From the NCBI GenBank assembly GCA_019565575.1, contig CP067379.1, forward strand, positions 3,038,001 through 3,102,000: a stretch of 64,000 nt of DNA. Reading direction: 5' to 3'. The notes under the pieces were generated by a model, which searched no databases, was not told the origin of the DNA, and saw nothing but the letters and a program-made list of their open reading frames with translations. Within the stretch, counting starts at the first letter, position 1. Every line of letters begins with the position of its first letter. Positions 19,276 to 29,044 of this stretch are shown here, piece after piece. Source of the stretch: Flavobacterium covae. Its GTDB lineage: Bacteria; Bacteroidota; Bacteroidia; Flavobacteriales; Flavobacteriaceae. A program made the position numbers and the translations under genes.

Positions 19276-20639
19276 AAGATATTACCTAACAATTCATCGT
19301 TAGTTACTTCCCCAGTAATTTCACCAAAATAATACAATGCCTGTCGTATATCAATTGCCATCAAATCTGAAGACAAACCTTGTTGTATGCCCCATTGTAC
19401 TTTTTGAATTTCTTCTAGGGCTTTGAGTAACGAATCGTAATGACGGGTATTCGTTATAATCGTTTCGTTGTTGCGCAGGGCTCCTGTCTTTACAAATGAT
19501 AATAGGGTGTTCTTTAACTCATCGATACCTATTTTTTGTTTAGCTGAGATGAATAAACAATTTGAAATTTGAGATTTGATGTTTGACATTAATTCGGTTG
19601 GCATCAAATCCATTTTATTGAAAATTGTCAGTAACGTTTTTTGAGGATATTTGTTTTTAATTTGTTCTATTTCATTTTTAAGTGAATCTAAACTACTGAC
19701 TATTAGCTGTGAACTGTCAACTAAAAATAGAACCACTTGTGCTTGTTCGATTTTTTCGAAGGTTTTTTGGATTCCTATGCTTTCTACGACATCTTTTGTT
19801 TCTCGTATGCCTGCGGTGTCTATAAAACGAAAGCCTATGCCGTTGATGACTAGTTCATCTTCTATGGTATCACGGGTGGTTCCTGCAATATCAGAAACAA
19901 TGGCGCGTTCTTCGTTTAATAGTGCATTTAATAGGGTCGATTTACCTACATTAGGTTCGCCTACAATGGCTACGGGAATTCCGTTTTTAATGACGTTACC
20001 TACGGCAAAGGAGTCAATTAAGCGTTTTAAAACAAATTCGATGCGGTTTAATAAATCTATAAACTGACTTCTATCGGCAAATTCTACATCTTCTTCGGCA
20101 AAATCCAATTCCAATTCAATTAAGGAAGCGAAGTTTAATAATTCCTCGCGTAGTTTTGCTAATTCATTGCTAAAGCCGCCACGCATTTGTTGCATGGCAA
20201 TTTGATGACTGGCTTCGTTGTCCGAGGCAATCAAGTCGGCTACGGCTTCGGCCTGTGAAAGGTCCATTTTTCCGTTTAGGAAAGAGCGCAGAGTAAATTC
20301 GCCTGCTTGTGCCATACGGCAGCCTTTGCGAAGTAGTAGCTGGATGATTTGTTGTTGTATGAATATAGATCCGTGACAGGAAATTTCTACGGTGTCTTCG
20401 CCCGTGTAGGAATTGGGTCCTTTGAATAAGGAAAGAAGGACTTGATCTAGAATTTTATCTCCATCTACAATATGCCCTAAATGTAGCGTATGGGATTTTT
20501 GTTTGGCTAAGTCTTTATTTTTAATGGATTTAAAAACTTGTTGTGCTTTAACAATTGCCTCTTTACCTGAAATACGGATTACAGCTATGGCTCCCGCTCC
20601 TGATGGAGTAGCAAGCGCTACAATAGTGTCTAGATTCAT
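19251..20639 (-). CDS. mnmE: tRNA modification GTPase MnmE
   Basis: An intact 462-residue protein of normal length. The tetrahydrofolate-binding N-terminus is followed by a helical domain and an inserted G domain: GEPNVGKSTLLNALL (G1), GTTRDT (G2), DTAGIRET (G3), NKMDL (G4). It ends with the invariant CIGK. With MnmG it adds the carboxymethylaminomethyl group to wobble uridine of tRNAs. A TAACTTTG box (minus strand, 20663-20670) upstream fits the flavobacterial -7 consensus. Confidence 0.97.
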   Translation of the reverse strand: MNLDTIVALATPSGAGAIAVIRISGKEAIVKAQQVFKSIKNKDLAKQKSHTLHLGHIVDGDKILDQVLLSLFKGPNSYTGEDTVEISCHGSIFIQQQIIQLLLRKGCRMAQAGEFTLRSFLNGKMDLSQAEAVADLIASDNEASHQIAMQQMRGGFSNELAKLREELLNFASLIELELDFAEEDVEFADRSQFIDLLNRIEFVLKRLIDSFAVGNVIKNGIPVAIVGEPNVGKSTLLNALLNEERAIVSDIAGTTRDTIEDELVINGIGFRFIDTAGIRETKDVVESIGIQKTFEKIEQAQVVLFLVDSSQLIVSSLDSLKNEIEQIKNKYPQKTLLTIFNKMDLMPTELMSNIKSQISNCLFISAKQKIGIDELKNTLLSFVKTGALRNNETIITNTRHYDSLLKALEEIQKVQWGIQQGLSSDLMAIDIRQALYYFGEITGEVTNDELLGNIFANFCIGK

Positions 20640-20698
20640 GAATATCTTAAAAAATTTAGTAGCAAAGTTAACTATATTTTTTTAAGAATAAATGAATG

Positions 20699-21483
20699 CT
20701 AATGATGTATTAAAAAAGATGAATTAGATAATTTTTTTATCACTCTTAATTTGTGTGTATGTTTATTTTGTTCGGCATTGTATATTCCTAAATGGTCTAA
20801 GCGATCTATCCTAACTTTTCCACTGGCATGTATGATATAATTGTTTTCCATTATGATTCCTACATGAATAATATTACCTTCTTCGTTGTCAAAAAGGCTA
20901 AATCACCTGGTTCGCTTTCTTCTATAAAACTTAGAGCATCACCTTGTGCGGCTTGTTGAGAAGCATCTCTGAGTAGTTTATAGCCGTTTAATTTGTATAC
21001 CATTTGAGTGAAACCGGAACAATCTATTCCAAAAGGTGTTTTTCCTCCCCATAAGTAGGGGCTGTGTAAGTACATAAAGGCCGTATTAATAATTTCGGTT
21101 TTTGATTTCTGTCCTGTTATTTTTAATCCTTCAAAATGATAGTTTTCTGTATTTATGGTTGGCAGATCTAAAAAACGTAGAGAAGCTCCAAGAGGGATAG
21201 CCATTAGTCCTTTTTCTGACGTTGTAACATATTCTATAAAATCGCCATTTAGTAGTAAATCAGAGTTTTCAAGTTTTTGATAGGTTTGAGCTGTTATAGG
21301 TTTAAATTGTTTATTGTCTACCCATCCTTCATAGGCATCAAAGGCTAATTTTATTTTAGACCATTTTGGGTTTTGCTCTATTATCTGAAAATGCTCGCCA
21401 AACAAAACTTGTGAAACGAGTTCACTGCGATCACTTGGTTCTAGACGTAAAGGGATATTAGCTAAATTACAAATGCCAAACAT
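20699..21483 (-). CDS. C40-family NlpC/P60 peptidase (one frameshift)
   Basis: About 261 residues from MFGICNLANIPLRLEP; the longer frame to 21546 adds an unlikely Lys-rich leader. Bacterial SH3-like segments come first (SQVLFGEHFQIIEQNPKWSK), then the peptidase with catalytic Cys in FGIDCSGFTQMVY and His in IIHVGIIMENNYIIHASG. Five T near 20,888, where six are needed, break the frame before FFDNEEGNIIHVG. It has no clear signal peptide. It cleaves or remodels peptidoglycan stem peptides. It sits between mnmE and thiolase on the same strand. Confidence 0.88.
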
Positions 21484-21566
21484 TTTGTGTATTCTATTTT
21501 TTAAATTATGAGTTATGAAAAAATTCTTTTTAAGGACTTTACTCATAACTCATAGGGATTTTATTA

Positions 21567-22742
21567 TTAGATTTTTTCTATTACAATAGCAGAGGCTCCT
21601 CCTCCACCGTTACAAATGGCTGCTGCTCCTATTTTTGCATTGTTTTGCTCTAATACGTTCAATAAAGTAACGATGATTCTTGCTCCAGAGCATCCTAGTG
21701 GATGACCTAATGAAACAGCTCCTCCATTTATATTTACTTTTTCATTATTTAACCCTAGTATTTTAGCATTTGCTAATCCTACTACTGAAAAAGCTTCGTT
21801 AAATTCAAAAAAGTCTACTTGATCTAAGGTTAGACCTGCTTTGGCTAGGGCTAATGGTAATGCTTTAGCTGGGGCTGTTGTAAACCATTTAGGCTCTTGT
21901 GCAGCATCCGCATATCCTTTTATATAGGCTAATGGTTTTAATCCTAATTCATTTGCTTTTTCTTCGCTCATTAAAACTAATGCGGCTGCTCCATCGTTAA
22001 TTGTTGAAGCGTTTGCTGCTGTAACAGTTCCTTCTTTTGTGAATACAGGGTTTAAAGCTGGAATTTTATCTAATTTTACATTTGTATACTCTTCATCTTT
22101 AGAGACTACAATAGGCTCTCCTTTTCTTTGAGGAATTGTAACGGGAATAATTTCGTTATCAAATTTTCCTGACTCCCAAGCAGAGGCTGATCTTTGATAG
22201 GATTGGATCGCAAAATGGTCTTGTTCTTCACGGGTAATATTATGTTCTGTTGCGCATAAGTCTGCACATACTCCCATAGCGTTATTGTCATAAGCGTCTG
22301 TTAAACCATCTTTTTGCATTCCATCTATAAATGTGGTAGGACCAAATTTCACACCATTACGCATGTGTACATAATGAGGAATTAACGACATATTTTCCAT
22401 TCCTCCTGCTACAATAATATCTGCATCACCACACATAATAGCTTGTGCTCCCATCATAACCGCTTTCATACCTGATGCACATACTTTGTTTACAGTAGTA
22501 CAAGGAACCTCATTTGTAAGTCCTGCAAATAATGCTGCTTGTCTAGCTGGGGCTTGTCCTACTCCTGCTTGAATAACATTTCCCATATATACCTCATTTA
22601 CTAAGGCTGGATCTAAATTTATTTTATTTAAAGCACCTTTAATGGCAACAGCACCTAGTTGTGGAGCTGTAACCGTTGATAAAGCCCCCATGAAACTTCC
22701 TATTGGTGTACGGGCAGCTGATACTATAACCACTTTTTTCAT
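21567..22742 (-). CDS. Acetyl-CoA C-acetyltransferase (thiolase)
   Basis: An intact 391-residue thiolase. The acyl-accepting Cys lies in VNKVCASGMKAVM, the catalytic His in SLGHPLGCSGARI, and the second Cys in AICNGGGGASA. The start MKKVVIVSAARTPIGSF is typical. It condenses two acetyl-CoA or cleaves acetoacetyl-CoA, either in fatty-acid/ketone metabolism or as the first step of the mevalonate route; sequence alone does not decide. Confidence 0.95.
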   Translation of the reverse strand: MKKVVIVSAARTPIGSFMGALSTVTAPQLGAVAIKGALNKINLDPALVNEVYMGNVIQAGVGQAPARQAALFAGLTNEVPCTTVNKVCASGMKAVMMGAQAIMCGDADIIVAGGMENMSLIPHYVHMRNGVKFGPTTFIDGMQKDGLTDAYDNNAMGVCADLCATEHNITREEQDHFAIQSYQRSASAWESGKFDNEIIPVTIPQRKGEPIVVSKDEEYTNVKLDKIPALNPVFTKEGTVTAANASTINDGAAALVLMSEEKANELGLKPLAYIKGYADAAQEPKWFTTAPAKALPLALAKAGLTLDQVDFFEFNEAFSVVGLANAKILGLNNEKVNINGGAVSLGHPLGCSGARIIVTLLNVLEQNNAKIGAAAICNGGGGASAIVIEKI

Positions 22743-23103
22743 TACGAATAATTTTCTAAATTAGTTTGTGCGAAAATACTAATTTAAAATAGAAATAGTA
22801 AACTCTTTTAATGATAATTCGTATAAGAAGTTGGTATAAAACTTTATTTGATTTTAATTTGTTTTATCATGGGTTTTCCTTTTTTGATTTATTTTCTTAT
22901 CTTATTTTGTATTGAAGATATTAAATTAAGAGTTCGTTAATATGATTTAACAACTCTAAACATTTAGAGTTTAAGACATTATGTTTTTAAATAAAATGAT
23001 CCTTATTTTTTTTTAAAAAAAAACAAATAAATACTTGTAAAAACACAATCTTATTATATCTTTGCAACCGCAAAACGAAATAAAAGTTCTTGTAAAAATC
23101 GTT
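22743..23103. other. Intergenic region before the tRNA cluster
   Basis: No gene. The left part should hold the thiolase promoter; the right part holds the tRNA promoter listed next. Confidence 0.6.
23035..23064 (+). promoter_or_regulatory. Promoter of the tRNA cluster
   Basis: TTG at 23035-23037, 19 bases, then TATCTTTG at 23057-23064. This matches the Bacteroidota sigma-A consensus TTG-N17/19-TAnnTTTG and lies 40 bases before the first tRNA. Confidence 0.7.
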
Positions 23104-23187
23104 GGAGAGGTGCCGGAGTGGTAACGGAGCAGATTGCTAATCTGTCATCGGGTAACCGATGCCAGGGTTCGAATCCCTGTCTCTCCG
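23104..23187 (+). tRNA. tRNA-Ser (GCT), copy 1
   Basis: Acceptor GGAGAGG pairs with TCTCTCC (last pair G-T). The anticodon loop TTGCTAA lies between CAGA and TCTG, giving anticodon GCT. It has a class II long variable arm (TCATCGGGTAACCGATG) and the T-arm GGTTCGAATCC. Confidence 0.95.
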
Positions 23188-23203
23188 CTTTTCTAAAGTC
23201 TTA

Positions 23204-23278
23204 CGGGGTGTAGCGTAGCCCGGTCATCGCGCCTGGTTTGGGACCAGGAGGTCGCAGGTTCGAATCCTGCCACCCCGA
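23204..23278 (+). tRNA. tRNA-Pro (TGG), copy 1
   Basis: Acceptor CGGGGTG pairs with CACCCCG. The anticodon stem CCTGG/CCAGG encloses TTTGGGA, giving anticodon TGG. The T-arm is GGTTCGAATCC. It lies 16 bases after tRNA-Ser. Confidence 0.95.
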
Positions 23279-23306
23279 CAAAGAAAAGTTTAGATTTTAT
23301 CTAAAA

Positions 23307-23380
23307 GGTCCAATAGCTCAGCTGGATAGAGCAACTGCCTTCTAAGCAGTAGGTCTCAGGTTCGAATCCTGATTGGATCA
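23307..23380 (+). tRNA. tRNA-Arg (TCT), copy 1
   Basis: Acceptor GGTCCAA pairs with TTGGATC (one G-T). The anticodon stem ACTGC/GCAGT encloses CTTCTAA, giving anticodon TCT. Confidence 0.95.
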
Positions 23381-23430
23381 CAAAAATCAACTTAAATAGG
23401 TTGAAAGTTCATTAAAATATTTAAAATTAA

Positions 23431-23514
23431 GGAGAGGTGCCGGAGTGGTAACGGAGCAGATTGCTAATCTGTCATCGGGTAACCGATGCCAGGGTTCGAG
23501 TCCCTGTCTCTCCG
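23431..23514 (+). tRNA. tRNA-Ser (GCT), copy 2
   Basis: Same as copy 1 except one T-loop base (GTTCGAGTCC instead of GTTCGAATCC), which still fits the consensus. Confidence 0.95.
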
Positions 23515-23530
23515 CTTTTCTAAAGTCTTA

Positions 23531-23605
23531 CGGGGTGTAGCGTAGCCCGGTCATCGCGCCTGGTTTGGGACCAGGAGGTCGCAGGTTCGAATCCTGCCAC
23601 CCCGA
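23531..23605 (+). tRNA. tRNA-Pro (TGG), copy 2
   Basis: Identical by eye to copy 1, in the same order and spacing. Confidence 0.95.
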
Positions 23606-23633
23606 CAAAGAAAAATTTAGATTTTATCTAAAA

Positions 23634-23707
23634 GGTCCAATAGCTCAGCTGGATAGAGCAACTGCCTTCTAAGCAGTAGGTCTCAGGTTCGAATCCTGAT
23701 TGGATCA
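23634..23707 (+). tRNA. tRNA-Arg (TCT), copy 2
   Basis: Identical by eye to copy 1. It is the last tRNA of the duplicated cassette. Confidence 0.95.
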
Positions 23708-23731
23708 CAAAACATAACAGTTTAAAGCTAT

Positions 23732-23770
23732 AAAGCTCATAGATCATTTTGTCATGATGTATGAGCTTTT
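23732..23770 (+). terminator. Terminator of the tRNA cluster
   Basis: AAAGCTCATA and TATGAGCTTT are exact reverse complements around a short loop, followed by T, 25 bases after the last tRNA. Confidence 0.75.
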
Positions 23771-24775
23771 CAGTTTTATCAACAATTCATCAAACTAATG
23801 ATGGATCAAGAAAAAAGTTAGAAATTAATTATACAAAAATTTAGATAATCTGAATATAAAGGATAATTAACTTAACTTTATAGCTTATTTTATCATATCT
23901 AACAAGATTATTACCACTAGCAAAGTAATTAAATAAGATTATTTTTTTAGATTATCTCAATACAGATCTTATACATTAGACAAGTAGCCCCCCCTTTTTA
24001 GCCAGAAGTATTGACAAGTCTTTATTTATTTTTTTTTAGACTTAAAACATATTTTATAATGCAACTTTTCTTTTGATTGCAAAAGATTAAAAAAAGGAAT
24101 GCCTAAGTTTAGTTTAATAGTTTATCTTTTTTATTAAAAAAAACAGAAGTTAAAAAACGACTCCCAACCACCAAGTTTGTCATTTTTAAAACTTTTTTTC
24201 TACAAACATTTAACTGTAGACATTCCTAGGGGAAATACATTAGACCTCATTAATAGACCTAAAATTAAAGACTAAAAAAACTAAAAAAAAACTAAAAACT
24301 GTAAGCTTAATAGATTATATAAGGATGCCACAAGACTTTTAGGTCTTTTATTTTTAGGTGTTTTTATTTCATGAGTTAAAAACAAATTGTATTTTTTCTA
24401 ATGTATTTTTTTGATTATAATATCAAATAAAGTATAGCTTGAACGAATAGGTTTAATATTACTCCTATTAATAACCAGACCAAACAATTATTACACATTC
24501 CTATTTTTTTTATAGTTTTCATATATAATTTTCAATGTTAATAAAAAATAGATTTGATAATGATTTCATGATTTTTTTATCCTTTTATTTTTGTTATATT
24601 ATCTGAATCTGTTTTTAATGACTTCTTTATTTCATCAATAAATATCTTTTTATCAAATAAATTATCTCTATAAGATCTATTTTTCACTATCTATTTCGTA
24701 ATAGTTTGATTACTAAATAATTTATTGAAATATTATCTCTGAATTAACTCTTTTTTTAAGTTTATTTTTGGGGTC
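23771..24775. other. About 1 kb of A/T-rich sequence without genes
   Basis: I see no ORF of useful length on either strand and no RNA-like structure; poly-A and poly-T runs are frequent. A run of seven C followed by five T at about 23,989-24,000 is the only odd feature. Confidence 0.6.
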
Positions 24776-25015
24776 TTATTGATTAACCAAGACTCCTAGA
24801 ACTAATTCTATTTTATTACACACTTCTTCATTTACATTTCTGAAATGCCAAAAATCAAACACTTTTGATTCTGGTATTTCTGGATAATAATTTTGAATAA
24901 CTGCTTTGAAGGCATCAAAACTTCTAAAACCTTTATGAAAAAAACCCATCAAAAGGCTACTTGAACGCTGAATTAGCTCAATACGTTTTAATGTAGACAG
25001 TTCTCTCTTCTTCAT
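24776..25015 (-). CDS. Small unrecognised protein divergent from XRE genes
   Basis: 79 residues from MKKRELSTLKRIELIQRS; the ATG at 25039 (MLVDSKNT) is an alternative, and the frame further up to 25138 is probably not translated because it contains the operator-like palindrome. The text SSLLMGFFHKGFRSFDAFKA followed by YYPEIPESKVFDFWHFR suggests a small helical protein. I do not know the family. It is transcribed away from the duplicated XRE genes. Confidence 0.5.
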   Translation of the reverse strand: MKKRELSTLKRIELIQRSSSLLMGFFHKGFRSFDAFKAVIQNYYPEIPESKVFDFWHFRNVNEEVCNKIELVLGVLVNQ

Positions 25016-25078
25016 TGTATTTTTAGAATCAACTAACATAACTTTTGTATATTTGTTTTTAATATATGCACAAAATAT

Positions 25079-25099
25079 TTGCACAAATAGTTTGTGTAA
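25079..25099. promoter_or_regulatory. Operator-like inverted repeat upstream of XRE copy 1
   Basis: TTGCACAAA and TTTGTGTAA flank TAG, a 9-bp dyad with one mismatch, in the divergent region between the small minus-strand gene and the XRE gene. A diverged copy with the same CACAAATAGTTTG core lies at 25919-25931 before the second XRE gene. A binding site for the XRE protein is likely. Confidence 0.45.
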
Positions 25100-25908
25100 A
25101 CTGCGTGTTATAATTAAACGGATTATATACACACTCAAACTATATGTGAAAACCAGATATACAAATATATAAAATATTTGATGTTAAACAAATAAAAAAT
25201 CAAATAATTTATAAAATAATAAACAATGTTAAAATTAGACCAAACCACAGAAAAATCTATGACTCCAGAAAAATTAAAAATAGCTAGAAAGAAGAAGGGC
25301 TTGACTCAAAAAGAAGTAGCTGATTTAATAGGTGTCTCATTCCAAACTTATAACGGATACGAAAATGGGAAGAAAATTCCATCAACAAAATATCAAATTT
25401 TAGAAAATGTCTTATTCAGTGCAAATTATGTAAACGAACCTGCTTCTATTTATTTCAAAGAAAACGGACATGATAAAACGATCAAGCATTTGAATGATAT
25501 GATTGCACAACGTGAGGAAATCTTAAAAATTCTAAATCCAAATTCTTTAGATTATTATCACAATTTAGAGATGATTCAGATTTACAAGGAACGAATAAAA
25601 TATATAAACCTATTTAAAGAGAATGATAATAGCTAGAATCTTATTTAATTTTTTAAATGATTTTTAAGAATAATGAAAGTAATAAAAAGTTAGATTTTAT
25701 CATTTTTCACCTGTCTTTTTACTATAAAAAAATAGATTACGGGAAGGTGTACTTTAAATTGAATACTTGATTATATCGCTTTTTTTGCTCAAAAATGATA
25801 AACTGAAGTTTTGTTTTTATTTTTTTAGATAATTATTAGGGATGATTATCTAATTAGGTAAATGTGTTTTTTAGAACTGATATAGATTTTTTTTTTAGAG
25901 TAATACCA
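25082..25908. repeat. Tandem duplication, copy 1
   Basis: Operator core, 5' region, XRE gene and about 270 bases of 3' flank match the segment 837 bases downstream almost base for base. Most differences are point substitutions in the non-coding flanks. Confidence 0.85.
25259..25636 (+). CDS. XRE-family regulator, copy 1
   Basis: 125 residues from MTPEKLKIARKKKGLTQKEV; an ATG 33 bases upstream (25226) would add 11 residues, but its equivalent is lost in copy 2, so the inner ATG is preferred. Residues 4-55 are a typical Cro/CI helix-turn-helix (QKEVADLIGVSFQTYNGYEN). The C-terminal half is a helical segment (NDMIAQREEILKILNPNSLD) that may dimerise. Probably an autoregulator; target unknown. 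Confidence 0.85.
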   Translation: MTPEKLKIARKKKGLTQKEVADLIGVSFQTYNGYENGKKIPSTKYQILENVLFSANYVNEPASIYFKENGHDKTIKHLNDMIAQREEILKILNPNSLDYYHNLEMIQIYKERIKYINLFKENDNS

Positions 25909-25918
25909 TAACTATTTT

Positions 25919-26745
25919 CACAAATAGTTTGCATAAACTGCATGTTATAATTAAACAGATTATATACACGCTCAAATTATATATGAAAACCAGATACACA
26001 AATATATAAAATATTTGATTTTAAACAAATAAAAAATCAAATAATTTATAAAACAATAAACAATTTTAAAATTAGACCAAACCACAGAAAAATCTATGAC
26101 TCCAGAAAAATTAAAAATAGCTAGAAAGAAGAAGGGCTTGACTCAAAAAGAAGTAGCTGATTTAATAGGTGTTTCATTCCAAACTTATAACGGATACGAA
26201 AATGGGAAGAAAATTCCATCAACAAAATATCAAATTTTAGAAAATGTCTTATTCAGTGCAAATTATGTAAACGAACCTGCTTCCATTTATTTCAAAGAAA
26301 ACGAACATGATAAAACGATCAAGCATTTGAATGATATGATTGCACAACGTGAGGAAATCTTAAAAATTCTAAATCCAAATTCTTTAGATTATTATCACAA
26401 TTTAGAGATGATTCAAATTTACAAGGAACGAATAAAATATATAAACCTATTTAAAGAGAATGATAATAGCTAGAATCTTATTTAATTTTTTAAATGATTT
26501 TTAAGAATAATGAAAGTAATAAAAAGTTAGATTTTATCATTTTTCACCTGTCTTTTTACTATAAAAAAATAGATTACGGGAAGGTGTACTTTAAATTGAA
26601 TACTTGATTATATCGTTTTTTTTGCTCAAAAATGATAAACTGGAAGCTTTGTTTTTATTTTTTAGATAATTATCAAGGATGCTTATCTAATAGGTAAATG
26701 TGTTTTTTAGAACTGATTTAGATTTTTTTAGAATAATACCATTTA
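25919..26745. repeat. Tandem duplication, copy 2
   Basis: Offset of 837 bases from copy 1, ending just before the repeat array starts. Confidence 0.85.
26096..26473 (+). CDS. XRE-family regulator, copy 2
   Basis: 125 residues, differing from copy 1 by one visible residue (ENEHDK for ENGHDK). The upstream ATG present in copy 1 is ATT here, so translation should begin at MTPEKLK. Operator-like dyad and 3' flank are duplicated too, so both copies probably have the same regulation. Confidence 0.85.
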   Translation: MTPEKLKIARKKKGLTQKEVADLIGVSFQTYNGYENGKKIPSTKYQILENVLFSANYVNEPASIYFKENEHDKTIKHLNDMIAQREEILKILNPNSLDYYHNLEMIQIYKERIKYINLFKENDNS

Positions 26746-28880
26746 ACCTTTGAAATTTCCTTATAATACTTTTTTTTAACCCTGAGACTGCCCAAAAAGT
26801 TCGCAATCTTGTTATTTCGACCAAAGGGAGAAATCACATACTATTGATTATGAGACTCCTCCTCACGTCGGAGTGACAAACCGCATGTTGATTTATACTA
26901 TTTAAACTTTGAAATTTCCTCATCATACTATTTTTTCAACCCTGAGACTGCCCAAAAAGTTCGCTATCTTGTCATTTCGACCAAAGGGAGAAATCACATA
27001 ATGTTGATTATAAGACTCCTCCTCACGTCGGAGTGACAAACTGCATGTCGATTTATACTATTTTTTTAACCTCGAGACTACCCAAAAAATTCACAATCTT
27101 GTCATTTCGACCAAAGGGAGAAATCACATAATGGTGATTATAAAACTCCTCCTTACTGAGTAACAAACCGCATGTTGATTTACACCATCTAACTTTGAAA
27201 TTTCCTCATAATACTTTTTTTAAACCTCGAGACTGTCCAAAAAGTTCGCAATCTTGTCATTTCGACCAAAGGGAGAAATCACATACTATTGATTATGAGA
27301 CTCCTCCTCACGTCGGAGTGACAAACTGCATGTCGATTTATATTATTTTAAACTTTGAAATTTCCTCATAATACTATTTTTTTAACCCTGAGACTGCCCA
27401 AAAAGTTCGCAATCTTGTCATTTCGACCAAAGGGAGAAATCACATACTATTGATTATGAGACTCCTCCTCACGTCGGAGTGACAAACCGCATGTTGATTT
27501 ATACTATTTAAACTTTGAAATTTCCTCATCATACTATTTTTTTAACCCTGAGACTGCCCAAAAAGTTCGCTATCTTGTCATTTCGACCAAAGGGAGAAAT
27601 CACATAATGTTGATTATAAGACTCCTCCTCACGTCGGAGTGACAAACTGCATGTCGATTTATACTATTTTTTTAACCTCGAGACTACCCAAAAAATTCAC
27701 AATCTTGTCATTTCGACCAAAGGGAGAAATCACATAATGGTGATTATAAAACTCCTCCTTACTGAGTAACAAACCGCATGTTGATTTACACCATCTAACT
27801 TTGAAATTTCCTCATAATACTTTTTTTAAACCTCGAGACTGTCCAAAAAGTTCGCAATCTTGTCATTTCGACCAAAGGGAGAAATCACATACTATTGATT
27901 ATGAGACTCCTCCTCACGTCGGAGTGACAAACTGCATGTCGATTTATATTATTTTAAACTTTGAAATTTCCTCATAATACTATTTTTTTAACCCTGAGAC
28001 TGCCCAAAAAGTTCGCAATCTTGTCATTTCGACCAAAGGGAGAAATCACATACTATTGATTATCAAACTCCTCCTTACTGAGTAACAAACCGCATGTTTA
28101 TTTATACCATCTAACTTTGAAATTTTCTCATAATACTATTTTTTTAACCCTGAGACTGCCCAAAAAGTCCGCAATCTTGTCATTTCGACCAAAGGGAGAG
28201 ATCACATACTATTGATTATAAGACTCCTCCTTACTGAGTAACAAACCGCATGTTGATTTATACCATCTAACTTTGAAATTTCCTTATAATACTTTTTTTA
28301 ACCTTGAAACTGCCCAAAAAATTCACAATCTTGTCATTTCGACCAAAGGGAGAAATCACATAATATTGATTATGAAACTCCTCCTTACTGAGTAACAAAC
28401 CGTATGTTTATTTACACCATCTAACTTTGAAATTTCCTCATAATACTATTTTTTTAACCCTTAGACTGCCCAAAAAGTTCACAATCTTGTCATTTCGACC
28501 AAAGGGAGAAATCACATAATATTGATTATCAAACTCCTCCTTACTGAGTAATAAACCGCATGTTGATTTACACCATCTAACTTTGAAATTTCCTTATAAT
28601 ACTTTTTTTAACCCTTAGACTGCCCAAAAAGTTCGCAATCTTGTCATTTCGACCAAAGGGAGAAATCACATACTATTGATTATCAAACTCCTCCTTACTG
28701 AGTAACAAACTACATTTTGATTTATACCATCTAACTTTGAAATTTCCTCATAATACTATTTTTTTAACCCTGAGACTGCCCAAAAAGTCCGCAATCTTGT
28801 CATTTCGACCAAAGGGAGAAATCACATACTATTGATTATCAAACTCCTCCTCACGCAGGAGTGACAAACCGCATGTTGAG
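26741..28880. repeat. Array of 14 palindromic repeat units
   Basis: Units of 130-162 bases, anchored by TGTCATTTCGACCAAAGGGA. Anchor G/T positions: 26811, 26971, 27101, 27255, 27417, 27577, 27707, 27861, 28023, 28179, 28333, 28489, 28643 and 28799. Each unit has the words CTTTGAAATTTCC, GAGACTGCCCAAAAAGTTCG and GAGAAATCACAT, and many end CACGTCGGAGTGACAAA, which can pair with TTGTCATTTCGACC. A second subtype ends CTTACTGAGTAACAAA. No open frame runs through it. Confidence 0.9.
26811..28022. repeat. 606-bp higher-order repeat, two copies
   Basis: Unit spacings 160-130-154-162 occur twice in order, and sequence-specific variants (CTATCTTG, CTCGAGACTACCC, TCACAATC) recur exactly 606 bases later. 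Four-unit blocks 26811-27416 and 27417-28022 are thus a recent tandem duplication. Confidence 0.85.
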
Positions 28881-28881
28881 A

Positions 28882-28951
28882 CACTATCCTACAAAAGCAA
28901 TAAAAATTAGTCTTGATTCTCGATGCGCTTCACGCTCGAATTAACAATGAT
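28882..28951. repeat. Left direct repeat flanking the Rpn gene
   Basis: CACTATCCTACAAAAGCAAT and the following 50 bases recur with few changes at 30553. It starts where the last unit of the array ends. Confidence 0.7.
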
Positions 28952-29044
28952 TTCAATTATATACTCAACCAGAATCCTCCGAAATTTAAGATCAACATCA
29001 AAGATTATTTTTTGTAAATTTGACAAAGAAAACAAGTTGAGAAC

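Noticed and set aside
23708..24775. Small RNA or gene in the 1-kb spacer
   Set aside because: Only poly-A/T tracts and stop-rich frames; no stable structure stood out beyond the tRNA terminator.
26741..28880. CRISPR array
   Set aside because: Units are 130-162 bases and homologous along their whole length; there are no short repeats with unique spacers and no cas genes nearby.
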